A stretch of DNA of 9,069 bases from an uncultured Mycoplasmatota bacterium. Its GTDB lineage: Bacteria > Bacillota_I > Bacilli_A > RF39 > UBA660. A program made the position numbers and the translations under genes. The notes below the pieces were generated by a model. That model was given only the letters and a program-made list of their open reading frames with translations. It was not told the DNA's origin and made no database searches. Location of the stretch: contig URPE01000035.1 of NCBI GenBank assembly GCA_900549625.1, forward strand, positions 1 to 9,069. The letters run 5' to 3'. Positions within the stretch are counted from its first letter, which is position 1; the number at the start of each line of letters is the position of its first letter. This document shows positions 1 through 6,028 of the stretch, in pieces.

Positions 1-15
1 TAAATAAAAGAAAAA

Positions 16-39
16 GTAGTTAAAAAATATCTTAACTAC
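16..39. other. Perfect 8-bp inverted repeat upstream of miaA
   Basis: GTAGTTAA (16-23) and TTAACTAC (32-39) pair perfectly around an 8-nt loop. Read on the minus strand, the hairpin is followed by a T-rich run (complement of 1-15), as in an intrinsic terminator. Read on the plus strand it has no T-run and lies 8 nt before the miaA ribosome binding site. It may stop antisense transcripts, or it may be a structure at the 3' end of an unseen upstream gene. The stem is AT-rich, so stability is modest. Confidence 0.4.
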
Positions 40-59
40 ATTATACGAGGAGGTATATG

Positions 60-923
60 ATGATCTTAGCAATTGTTGGTCCTACTGGGGTTGGTAAAAC
101 AAAATTAAGTATAGAATTAGCTAAAAAATATGATGCCATTATTATTAACTGTGATGCGATGCAAGTTTATAAAGAGTTAAATATTGGGACAGCTAAAATA
201 AAAGAAAGTGAAAAAGAAGGTATTAAACATTATCTTTTTGATATAGTAAGTCCAGATACTTTATATACGGTTTGTGATTATCAAAAAGAGTCTCGAAAAA
301 TTATAGAGGAAAATAGTGATAAAAATATTATTTTTGTGGGGGGAACAGGACTTTATTTAAAAGCTTGTTTATATGATTATAAGTTTTCTTTAGATAACAA
401 TAGTTACGACTACGCTAATTACTCGAATGCCGAATTACTTAGTATGTGTAAGAAAATAGATGCAAATTGTTCTATTCATGTTAATAATCGAGTTCGGTTA
501 GTAAGATTTTTAAATAGGGGAACACAGCCGGTTACTAATTCGAAAGAATTATATAAGTCTTTAATAATTGGTCTTACTACGGATAGAGATACACTTTATA
601 AGAAAATAGATGCTAGAGTAGATAGTATGATGGATGAAGGATTAGAAAAAGAAGCAAAGTCTTTATATACCAAATGGGGTGAAACAAAAGCTTTAAAAAC
701 GGCTATTGGATATAAAGAGTTAATCATGTATTTTAAGGGTGATATATCTTTAGAAGAGGCTATTAATAATATTAAGAAAAATTCAAGACATTATGCTAAA
801 AGACAATATACTTTCTTTAATCATCAGTTACCGGTTCATTGGTTTAACGTAAATTATGAAGACTTTAATGAAACAATAGATAAAGTAAGTAAATATGTTG
901 ATGAATATTTAAAAAAGCAGTAA
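60..923 (+). CDS. miaA: tRNA dimethylallyltransferase MiaA
   Basis: MiaA transfers a dimethylallyl group from DMAPP to N6 of A37 in tRNAs that read codons beginning with U, giving i6A. It acts in the cytoplasm. Numbered from this start, the P-loop GPTGVGKT is at residues 7-14, followed by DAMQVY (32-37), the GTAK segment, GGTGLY (94-99), the IDxRVDxMxxxGLxxE block (about 183-198), AIGYKE (215-220) and a C-terminal RHYAKRQYTFF (243-253). These are the family's substrate- and tRNA-binding blocks in the right order. At 287 residues it is near the short end of the family's usual 290-320. Two ATGs are adjacent at 57 and 60. AGGAGGT at 48-54 leaves only 2 nt to the first and 5 to the second, so I chose 60. 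The stop codon is part of a terminator hairpin shared with the convergent neighbour 2 nt away. i6A37 and queuosine34, made by queA and tgt further on, meet on tRNA-Tyr. Confidence 0.95.
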   Translation: MILAIVGPTGVGKTKLSIELAKKYDAIIINCDAMQVYKELNIGTAKIKESEKEGIKHYLFDIVSPDTLYTVCDYQKESRKIIEENSDKNIIFVGGTGLYLKACLYDYKFSLDNNSYDYANYSNAELLSMCKKIDANCSIHVNNRVRLVRFLNRGTQPVTNSKELYKSLIIGLTTDRDTLYKKIDARVDSMMDEGLEKEAKSLYTKWGETKALKTAIGYKELIMYFKGDISLEEAINNIKKNSRHYAKRQYTFFNHQLPVHWFNVNYEDFNETIDKVSKYVDEYLKKQ

Positions 924-944
924 TTTTACTCTGCCTTTTCTTTT
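911..944. terminator. Bidirectional intrinsic terminator between miaA and the transglutaminase gene
   Basis: GCAG (917-920) pairs with CTGC (931-934); an alternative pairing is AGTAA/TTACT with a 2-nt bulge. On the plus strand the hairpin is followed by CTTTTCTTTT (935-944), on the minus strand by six T (complement of 911-916). Both stop codons, 921-923 (plus) and 928-926 (minus), lie in the loop or stem. The stem is short, so efficiency is uncertain, but T-tracts on both sides fit a terminator shared by two convergent genes. Confidence 0.6.
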
Positions 945-1888
945 AGTTCTCTATAAATACTATCTTTAAAGTTATGTTCTACGACTATAACATCGCCACT
1001 GTCGGCTTCTTTTAATTGTTTAGTTGTTATTAAAAAATATTTATGCTGTAAATAGTCAGTACCGTCTGTACTTACGGGGTCATCCCAAGTTAAATCTAAA
1101 TGTTTCCATTCATTATCTAAATAAAGGGCATTCCAGACATGTCCTTCTTGTAAGTCATTATCTGGGGTCATGGCTACTTTAAAGTTTGTTATACCCATTT
1201 TTTCTAAGAATAGAGCCATGGCATCAGTGTAACCATTACAAGTTGCATATCCTTCAAATAAAGGGCCATAAGCTGTATAGGAGTGATATGTACTATTACC
1301 GTTATTATTTCTTTCAACGTCATATTTTGTATTGTTTATAATGTAATCATGAATAGTAAGGATTTTATCATAATCGCTCATATCACTTGTAATTAACTTA
1401 TTATATAAAGTATCAACTTTTTCATTAATTAATTTAATTTGTTCTTCACTATAAATATATTGGATAAAAACATTTATCTCACCACTTTCACTTATTGATG
1501 TTTTAACATTACTAAAGCTATTATAAGGATGTACAAAATTATTTAAATGAGTAAGTAGATTTTGATTTTTACTAAATTCTTTTACATCATCTAAACAATT
1601 TGTATATTCTTTTGGACAATAAAAAGTAAATTCTTTCCAACCATGGTTAACAATTGTATAAAATATATTTTTTAAGTCTCCTTTACTAAGGGGGGTAAAA
1701 TCACTTGTTTCTTTGACAAATAAAAACTTAGTATCTTTGTGATAATCATTAGTTGGTAAAATTAGCGTTTTTGGATCACTCATGATTATATTAGCTAAAA
1801 ATGAAGTTGTTTTATTCCAAGTTAAAAGAGTGACTAAAATAAATATTAAACAGATAATCATACAAATTAAAGTGCTTTTATTTTTCAT
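926..1888 (-). CDS. Membrane-anchored transglutaminase-like (papain-fold) protein
   Basis: This is a predicted extracytoplasmic protein with a transglutaminase-like cysteine-peptidase fold. One N-terminal membrane segment (about residues 6-24) is followed by an unassigned region and then the core near the C-terminus. The catalytic triad is visible: Cys217 in GYATCNGYTDAM, His250 in GHVWNAL and Asp265 in HLDLTWDDP. A YFLIT segment closes the domain, as in bacterial relatives. Two further cysteines (about residues 91 and 98) could form an external disulfide. Start choice: three in-frame ATGs lie at 1897, 1894 and 1888. AGGA at 1901-1898 abuts the first but is 9 nt from the third, so 1888 (320 residues) is preferred. 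It is transcribed away from queA and towards miaA. Family members include wall- and surface-associated peptidases or crosslinkers; the substrate cannot be told from sequence. Neighbouring tRNA-modification genes give no functional hint. Confidence 0.8.
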   Translation of the reverse strand: MKNKSTLICMIICLIFILVTLLTWNKTTSFLANIIMSDPKTLILPTNDYHKDTKFLFVKETSDFTPLSKGDLKNIFYTIVNHGWKEFTFYCPKEYTNCLDDVKEFSKNQNLLTHLNNFVHPYNSFSNVKTSISESGEINVFIQYIYSEEQIKLINEKVDTLYNKLITSDMSDYDKILTIHDYIINNTKYDVERNNNGNSTYHSYTAYGPLFEGYATCNGYTDAMALFLEKMGITNFKVAMTPDNDLQEGHVWNALYLDNEWKHLDLTWDDPVSTDGTDYLQHKYFLITTKQLKEADSGDVIVVEHNFKDSIYRELKEKAE

Positions 1889-1907
1889 AGGCATCATTCC
1901 TAATAAT

Positions 1908-1937
1908 ATTTTAACAAAGATTTTAGTATCTGTGCAA
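1908..1937 (-). promoter_or_regulatory. Putative promoter of the transglutaminase-like gene
   Basis: On the minus strand, TTGCAC (1937-1932) lies 18 bp before TAAAAT (1913-1908). Predicted transcription would begin near 1901, leaving about 13 nt before the ATG at 1888. Both boxes are imperfect. Confidence 0.4.
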
Positions 1938-1964
1938 TATGGACAACATATTATATGTAAATAT

Positions 1965-1994
1965 TTGCTATATTTGACAAAAATGTGCTAAAAT
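1965..1994 (+). promoter_or_regulatory. Putative extended -10 promoter of queA
   Basis: TGC-TAAAAT (1986-1994) is an extended -10 element, with TTGCTA (1965-1970) 18 bp upstream as a -35. A perfect TTGACA at 1974-1979 is also present, but lies only 9 bp from this -10 and has no good partner 16-18 bp downstream. Initiation would be near 2001, about 16 nt before the queA start. Confidence 0.5.
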
Positions 1995-2016
1995 AACACC
2001 TAGGAAGTGAATAATA

Positions 2017-3051
2017 ATGAGTACAGAAGATTTTGATTATGAATTACCAGAAGAGTTAATTGCTCAGACACCTCTAAGTGATAGAACTAGTAGTAAATTA
2101 TTAGTGATGGATCGGGATACTGGTACGATAGAGCATCGACATTTTAGCGATATAATAGATTATTTAAAAAAGGGTGATGTCTTAGTTTTAAATGATACTA
2201 AAGTTATACCGGCTAGGTTAATTGGGGAAAAAGAAAGTACTAAGGCTCATATTGAATTATTACTATTAAAAGATTTAGGCGGTAATAAGTGGGAATGTTT
2301 GTCTAGGCCTTTTAAAAGAATCCATGTAGATACAATTATAAGTTTTGGTGATGGTTTATTAAAAGCGAAAGTTACTGAGAAAAAAGCGGAAGGTATCGTT
2401 GTTGTCGAATTTTTATATGAGGGTATCTTTTTGGAAATCTTAGATAAGTTAGGGGAGATGCCACTGCCACCTTATATTCATGAAAAATTAGCGGATAAAG
2501 ATCGTTATCAAACTGTATATGCTAAAAACCTAGGTAGTGCAGCTGCGCCAACAGCAGGGCTTCATTTTACAAATGAACTATTAGAAAAAATAAAGGATAA
2601 GGGTGTTATTGTTACTAGTGTTACTTTACATGTTGGGCTTGGAACATTTAGGCCGGTTGAGGTAAGTGATGTTACTAAACACCATATGCATAGTGAGTTT
2701 TATGAAATGAGTAAAAAAACCGCGGATATTTTGAATAAGGCTAAAAAAGATGGTAGACGAATTATTGCCGTTGGCACTACCTCTACTAGGACCTTAGAAA
2801 CTATTATGCATAAATATCATGAATTTAGAGAGTGCCAAGGTAACACTGATATCTTTATTTATCCAGGCTTTGAATTTTTAGGAATAGACTCTTTAATAAC
2901 TAACTTTCATTTACCTAAAAGTACACTTGTTATGCTTGTTAGTGCATTTTCAAGTAAAGAAAATATTTTGCATGCTTATCGTGAGGCTATAAAAAATAAG
3001 TATCGTTTCTTTTCTTTTGGGGACGCGATGTTTATAGAAAGAAGGAAATAA
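2017..3051 (+). CDS. queA: S-adenosylmethionine:tRNA ribosyltransferase-isomerase QueA
   Basis: QueA uses the ribosyl part of S-adenosylmethionine to turn preQ1 at position 34 of tRNA Tyr, His, Asn and Asp into epoxyqueuosine. It works after Tgt and before QueG or QueH. The protein is 344 residues, the family's normal length. Signature blocks occur in order: YELPEELIAQ at the N-terminus, NDTKVIPARL (59-68), GEMPLPPYI (146-154), RYQTVYA (163-169), SAAAPTAGLHFT (174-185), VGLGTFRPV (206-214), VGTTSTRTLE (252-261), TNFHLPKST (295-303) and YRFFSFGDAM (329-338). AGGAAG at 2002-2007 lies 9 nt before the ATG. The next gene starts 3 nt after the stop, so the two are co-transcribed. tgt follows about 1.1 kb on but has its own promoter, unlike the common queA-tgt operon. 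No preQ1 synthesis genes (queC, queD, queE, queF) are in view, so the precursor is made elsewhere or salvaged. Confidence 0.97.
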   Translation: MSTEDFDYELPEELIAQTPLSDRTSSKLLVMDRDTGTIEHRHFSDIIDYLKKGDVLVLNDTKVIPARLIGEKESTKAHIELLLLKDLGGNKWECLSRPFKRIHVDTIISFGDGLLKAKVTEKKAEGIVVVEFLYEGIFLEILDKLGEMPLPPYIHEKLADKDRYQTVYAKNLGSAAAPTAGLHFTNELLEKIKDKGVIVTSVTLHVGLGTFRPVEVSDVTKHHMHSEFYEMSKKTADILNKAKKDGRRIIAVGTTSTRTLETIMHKYHEFRECQGNTDIFIYPGFEFLGIDSLITNFHLPKSTLVMLVSAFSSKENILHAYREAIKNKYRFFSFGDAMFIERRK

Positions 3052-3054
3052 TAT

Positions 3055-3603
3055 ATGCCAAGTGAATTAGATAATTTAGATGTAAGTAAGTATCTTTTGT
3101 GGATTGTGCCAGGATATGAAAATGAAATAACTGGGTTAGAAGAGAAAGTTTATGGCTCTATATATGAAATTGGTAATCGTGATCACCGTACATTTTGTAA
3201 ATACTTTGTTGAACGATATTTTTTAGATAAGAATGTTTTAGGGGAAAGTCATACTGATTATGCTAGAAAGTTTAATAAGGAAGGTATGATTATTGGTTTT
3301 AACTCTGGTGTAAAAATTGATGGGTTGTATGCATGTTCACTTTTTTTACCAGAACATTTAAGTGAATATCAACAAATGGTTTTAAATAGTCAAATGAAAA
3401 TATTTGAAAGTAAATTTTACCAAAAAGAAACAATGTTTTCGACTGTGATTTATACAAGTGAACCTATTAAATACAACGGCCCTGTAAAAGGATATAGAGA
3501 TTTAGGTATTGAAGCTATAATAAATAATAATCCTAATAAAAATAATGGTTATATTTTACTTAATGAATATTTAGATAGTTTAAAAAATAAAAGAGAATTA
3601 TAA
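3055..3603 (+). CDS. Unrecognised 182-residue protein coupled to queA
   Basis: I do not recognise this protein. It has no membrane segment, signal peptide or familiar nucleotide- or metal-binding motif, and should be a soluble cytoplasmic protein. Its first half carries an aromatic- and charge-rich stretch (FCKYFVERYF, about residues 47-56), followed by a hydrophobic beta-like region (GMIIGFNSGVKIDGLYACSLFLP, about 76-98, with the central GVKIDGLYACSLF best defined). The tail is asparagine-rich. It starts 3 nt after the queA stop and has GAAGGA (3041-3046) 8 nt ahead inside the end of queA, so it is expressed together with queA. A strong terminator follows its stop directly. Codon use looks like that of its neighbours. 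The only functional hint is the pairing with queA, which may be positional rather than functional. Confidence 0.8.
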   Translation: MPSELDNLDVSKYLLWIVPGYENEITGLEEKVYGSIYEIGNRDHRTFCKYFVERYFLDKNVLGESHTDYARKFNKEGMIIGFNSGVKIDGLYACSLFLPEHLSEYQQMVLNSQMKIFESKFYQKETMFSTVIYTSEPIKYNGPVKGYRDLGIEAIINNNPNKNNGYILLNEYLDSLKNKREL

Positions 3604-3650
3604 AAAAAACTACGCATCTATATTTTTCTTGATGGGTAGTTTTCTTTTTC
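3604..3650. terminator. Bidirectional intrinsic terminator after the queA operon
   Basis: AACTAC-G-CATC (3608-3618) pairs with GATG-G-GTAGTT (3631-3641), leaving one G-G mismatch, and two A-T pairs extend the base. The loop is 12 nt. On the plus strand a run of T with a few C follows (3640-3650); on the minus strand eight T follow (complement of 3602-3609). It ends the queA operon and also the convergent minus-strand gene, whose last codons overlap the hairpin. This is the strongest terminator in the window. Confidence 0.85.
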
Positions 3651-4067
3651 TTCTTGTAAAGTAACGTCTTCTAATAAATCAAAGTCAAAGTTTCTTCTGA
3701 ATGCTAATTCTAGTTTAACGAATTCTTTTAAATATCTAGGGCCAATTTTAAATTCTTCTAGGGCTTTTTCTCTAATACTTTTATTAGTGCTTTTATTATT
3801 GTATACTAGTTTTATTAATTCAAGATTAGGATCTATACAAAGTATTAGTAGTAAACTTTGATAATCAAATTTTTTCTTAATAAAACTATCATGACATACT
3901 AAGTGTAGAGCCGCTAGTAATCTATTCCGCCAAAAATATTTGCTATCTTTTAATAATGATGCTTTTTTATAGATTGTTTTGACATCTTCTTTTGGATAGT
4001 TTTGAAAGTTTTCACTTGTCGTAATATTTCTAGTGAATTCTAAAAATAAGTTTTCTGTATAATCCAT
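3618..4067 (-). CDS. Unrecognised 149-residue, mainly helical protein
   Basis: I do not recognise this product. It looks like a soluble, probably all-helical protein with many Lys, Glu, Leu and Phe. Its middle (FWRNRLLAALHLVCHDSFIKK, about residues 45-65) and the following LLLILCIDPNLELIKLVYNN region resemble helix pairs of repeat-type or adaptor proteins, but no family can be named. Start choice: the frame opens with TTG at 4079, but GGAGG (4077-4073) lies between that TTG and an ATG at 4067. The 5-nt spacing makes 4067 the start. It has a near-consensus promoter arranged back-to-back with that of tgt. It ends in TAG inside the shared terminator, 14 nt from the convergent gene. Confidence 0.75.
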   Translation of the reverse strand: MDYTENLFLEFTRNITTSENFQNYPKEDVKTIYKKASLLKDSKYFWRNRLLAALHLVCHDSFIKKKFDYQSLLLILCIDPNLELIKLVYNNKSTNKSIREKALEEFKIGPRYLKEFVKLELAFRRNFDFDLLEDVTLQEEKENYPSRKI

Positions 4068-4090
4068 ATGTACCTCCAAATGTATTTGTT

Positions 4091-4119
4091 ATTATAAAGG
4101 TTTAGAGGTATTTATGCAA
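4091..4119 (-). promoter_or_regulatory. Promoter of the 149-residue gene, divergent from tgt
   Basis: On the minus strand, TTGCAT (4119-4114) is followed after exactly 17 bp by a perfect TATAAT (4096-4091). Initiation would be near 4084, about 17 nt before the ATG at 4067. This is a strong housekeeping-sigma match. Its -35 lies 10 bp from the -35 of the tgt promoter. Confidence 0.75.
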
Positions 4120-4129
4120 GTTATTTTGC

Positions 4130-4158
4130 TTGGCTAATATTTTATTTTTTGTTATAAT
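4130..4158 (+). promoter_or_regulatory. Promoter of tgt
   Basis: TTGGCT (4130-4135) is followed after exactly 17 bp by a perfect TATAAT (4153-4158). Initiation near 4165 gives a leader of about 19 nt containing GGGAAGGA (4169-4176). The placement also shows that in-frame starts upstream of 4184 are not used. Confidence 0.8.
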
Positions 4159-4183
4159 TATAAACAGAGGGAAGGATTACTTT

Positions 4184-5302
4184 ATGGTAGAATTTAAATT
4201 ATTAAAAACAGAGAAAAATACGAGAGCAAGACTAGGGGAAATTACATTTAATGGTAAAACTTATGAAACACCAATGTTTATGCCAGTTGGTACGCAAGCA
4301 ACGGTTAAAACGCTTAGCCCTGAAGAAATAAAAGATGCGCATGCAGGTATTATTCTTGCTAATACTTATCATTTATGGTTAAGACCAGGAGATGATGTTG
4401 TACGTGATGCAGGCGGGTTACATAAATTTATGAACTATGATGGACCTATTCTTACTGATTCTGGAGGGTTTCAAGTATTTTCACTTGCAAGACCTAAAGA
4501 TATAACGGAGGAAGGCGTGCATTTTAAAAATCAATATAATGGTGATAAACTATTATTAACACCAGAAAAATCGATTGCTATTCAAGAAAACTTAGGCAGT
4601 GATATTCTTATGAGTTTTGATGAGTGTATAGGACTACCGGCTACAAGAGAATATGTCGCTCAAAGTGTTGAAAGAACACTTAGATGGGCTAAACGGGGTA
4701 AAGATGTTTTTCATCATAATAATCAAATTTTATTTGGTATTGTTCAAGGCGGTAATTATGAAGATTTACGCCGCCATTGTGCAGAAGAATTAGTTAAAAT
4801 GGATTTTGATGGTTATTCTGTTGGGGGAACTAGTGTTGGTGAGGACAAAGAAACACAGTACAAAATGGTTTCATATTCTACGAAATACTTACCTGAAGAT
4901 AAGATTCGTTATTTAATGGGAGTGGGAGACCCTATTGACTTAGTTGAAAATGTTATAAGAGGAATAGATATTTTTGACTGTGTTAGTCCAACGCGTCTTG
5001 CAAGACATGGTCATGCCCTAACAAAATATGGTAAAATTAACATTAAAAATGCTAAATATAAAAAAGATTTTACGCCAATTAGTGATGAATGTGATTGTTA
5101 TGCTTGTAAACATTATACTAAGGCTTATATAAAACATTTAATTAATGCTGATGAAACTTTTGGGGCTCGTTTATTATCAATTCATAATATTCGTTATTTA
5201 GTGCATTTAATGGAAGAAATAAGAGAAGCTATTAAAAATGATCAAATCTTAGAATTTAGAGAGGAATTTATTAAGAATTATTATGGTACAGAGACTAAAT
5301 AA
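4184..5302 (+). CDS. tgt: tRNA-guanine transglycosylase Tgt (bacterial type)
   Basis: Tgt swaps guanine 34 in GUN-anticodon tRNAs for preQ1, the entry step of queuosine on tRNA; QueA acts next. The protein is 372 residues, normal for the family. Visible features: DSGGFQ with general acid/base Asp92, FDECIG (145-150), GIVQGG (185-190), the substrate-pocket loop GGTSVGE (214-220), the nucleophile Asp265 in FDCVSPTR, and a zinc site Cys303-x-Cys305-x2-Cys308 with His334. The pocket keeps the Val (Val218) of preQ1-using bacterial enzymes rather than the Gly of queuine-using ones, which agrees with the presence of queA; this is inference. The frame is open back to 4130, but promoter and ribosome-binding positions (GAAGGA 4171-4176, 7 nt ahead) fix the start at 4184. 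Its end overlaps the next gene. Confidence 0.97.
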   Translation: MVEFKLLKTEKNTRARLGEITFNGKTYETPMFMPVGTQATVKTLSPEEIKDAHAGIILANTYHLWLRPGDDVVRDAGGLHKFMNYDGPILTDSGGFQVFSLARPKDITEEGVHFKNQYNGDKLLLTPEKSIAIQENLGSDILMSFDECIGLPATREYVAQSVERTLRWAKRGKDVFHHNNQILFGIVQGGNYEDLRRHCAEELVKMDFDGYSVGGTSVGEDKETQYKMVSYSTKYLPEDKIRYLMGVGDPIDLVENVIRGIDIFDCVSPTRLARHGHALTKYGKINIKNAKYKKDFTPISDECDCYACKHYTKAYIKHLINADETFGARLLSIHNIRYLVHLMEEIREAIKNDQILEFREEFIKNYYGTETK

Positions 5303-5594
5303 AGTAATGATTATTTTTACAACTCTTTTAATTCTTTTCTTTATTATTGGGGGCTCAATTTTAAAAGTGATTCAAAAAAATACGGAACGAAAAACTCTTG
5401 TGGCTACTAAAGCTATTACTGAAGGAGCAGAAACTTGCTATTATGACAATATTTGCAAAGAAGAACTAACGCTAGGTGAACTAATAAACTTTGGTTATGC
5501 TAAAGACACAGTAAATCCAAAGACTAATCTTTACTATAGTCATGACTCTAAAATAATAAAAAAAGAAGACTCCTTCATTTTTATAGGAATCTAA
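5283..5594 (+). CDS. Small single-helix membrane protein with pilin-like tail pattern
   Basis: This 103-residue protein overlaps the tgt end by 20 nt. It has one N-terminal membrane helix (about residues 8-29) and an outer part of about 70 residues. Two cysteines close together (52 and 58) could form a disulfide. The following segment TLGELINFGYAKDTVNPKT (63-81) resembles the end of type IV pilin-like proteins, where a cysteine pair, an LxxxGY element and an NPxT element often occur. There is no prepilin peptidase site I can defend. The position after tgt is where yajC commonly sits, but YajC motifs are absent. No good ribosome binding site precedes either ATG (5283, or 5307), so translational coupling to tgt is likely. 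Its 3' end overlaps the convergent minus-strand gene by 4 nt and contains a terminator-like hairpin. Confidence 0.65.
   Translation: MVQRLNKVMIIFTTLLILFFIIGGSILKVIQKNTERKTLVATKAITEGAETCYYDNICKEELTLGELINFGYAKDTVNPKTNLYYSHDSKIIKKEDSFIFIGI
5558..5583. terminator. Possible bidirectional terminator inside the end of the 103-residue gene
   Basis: GAAG (5565-5568) and CTTC (5573-5576) pair around ACTC, and the flanks extend as A-run/T-run pairs across an A-A mismatch. On the minus strand seven T follow at once, suiting the TIGR04086-type gene; on the plus strand ATTTTTAT follows. The stem is short. Confidence 0.4.
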
Positions 5595-5953
5595 GGCTGT
5601 TTATTAATACCTATCATACTACCTAGTGTACTAGATAAAATTAGTATAAAGTAATAGATTGTTCTTTCTAGAGAAAATCCTGTTTGATAAAATAAAACAT
5701 TAATAACTATTAAAATAAATATTAGAGATAAACTAATTTTAATACCTTCTAAGTAACCTTTATGGGTTGCTTTTTTGCCGACTAAAAAACCAATTATAAA
5801 AAACAAAATAGCCATATAAATAAACATAAATACTTCACTTGCCTTACCATAAAAAAGATTGAAATTTTGTAAGACCCCCAGTAAGAAAGCAAATATCATC
5901 ATAAAGAATAATCCAATTAGTATAACTTTGAAATAGCTTTTTAATTTATTCAA
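5591..5953 (-). CDS. TIGR04086-type four-helix membrane protein
   Basis: This small integral membrane protein has four predicted helices filling most of its length. The loop GKKATHKGYLEGI, followed by two helices and a C-terminal LGSMIGIN, fits the TIGR04086 (YrzE-like) family of Firmicutes. The function is unknown; family members often lie near tgt and yajC, as here. An ATG at 5965 lacks a ribosome binding site and would lie at or before the predicted transcription start. A TTG at 5953 has GGTGAT (5963-5958), complementary to the 16S 3' end, in front of it, and gives MNKLKSYFK, a sensible N-terminus of 120 residues. I chose TTG with moderate confidence. A possible -10, TATACT (5974-5969), lies upstream. 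Confidence 0.65.
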   Translation of the reverse strand: MNKLKSYFKVILIGLFFMMIFAFLLGVLQNFNLFYGKASEVFMFIYMAILFFIIGFLVGKKATHKGYLEGIKISLSLIFILIVINVLFYQTGFSLERTIYYFILILSSTLGSMIGINKQP

Positions 5954-6028
5954 TATTATCACCATTAAAGTATATGTAAGTGATTAAAAAAATAGAAGGT
6001 AACCCATAATAAATGTGGGTGATAATAT
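5953..6028. repeat. 11-bp perfect inverted repeat spanning divergent start regions
   Basis: ATATTATCACC (5953-5963) and GGTGATAATAT (6018-6028) are perfect reverse complements separated by 54 bp. Each copy holds the ribosome binding site and start-codon approach of one of two divergent membrane-protein genes. It may simply be two similar initiation regions. The 54-bp gap holds weak -10-like boxes for both directions (TATACT on minus, CATAAT 6005-6010 on plus). Confidence 0.6.
6002..6020 (+). promoter_or_regulatory. Small hairpin covering the start of the YetF-type ribosome binding site
   Basis: ACCCA (6002-6006) pairs with TGGGT (6016-6020); the stem can be extended inwards by a T-G and an A-T pair. 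It would mask part of GGTGAT (6018-6023). It matters only if transcription starts upstream of 6002; if the CATAAT at 6005-6010 is the -10, the hairpin is not in the mRNA. Confidence 0.25.

Noticed and set aside
1974..1979. Perfect TTGACA as the queA -35 box
   Set aside because: No -10-like hexamer lies 16-18 bp downstream; the good -10 is only 9 bp away and is better explained as an extended -10.
1782..1991. Plus-strand open frame over the start of the transglutaminase-like gene
   Set aside because: It lies opposite a convincing gene and its promoter, has no ribosome binding site and encodes no recognisable protein.
5283..5594. YajC, expected after tgt
   Set aside because: Size and single helix fit, but the basic PQ-rich stretch after the helix and the GDEVVT-GGI-type core are missing.
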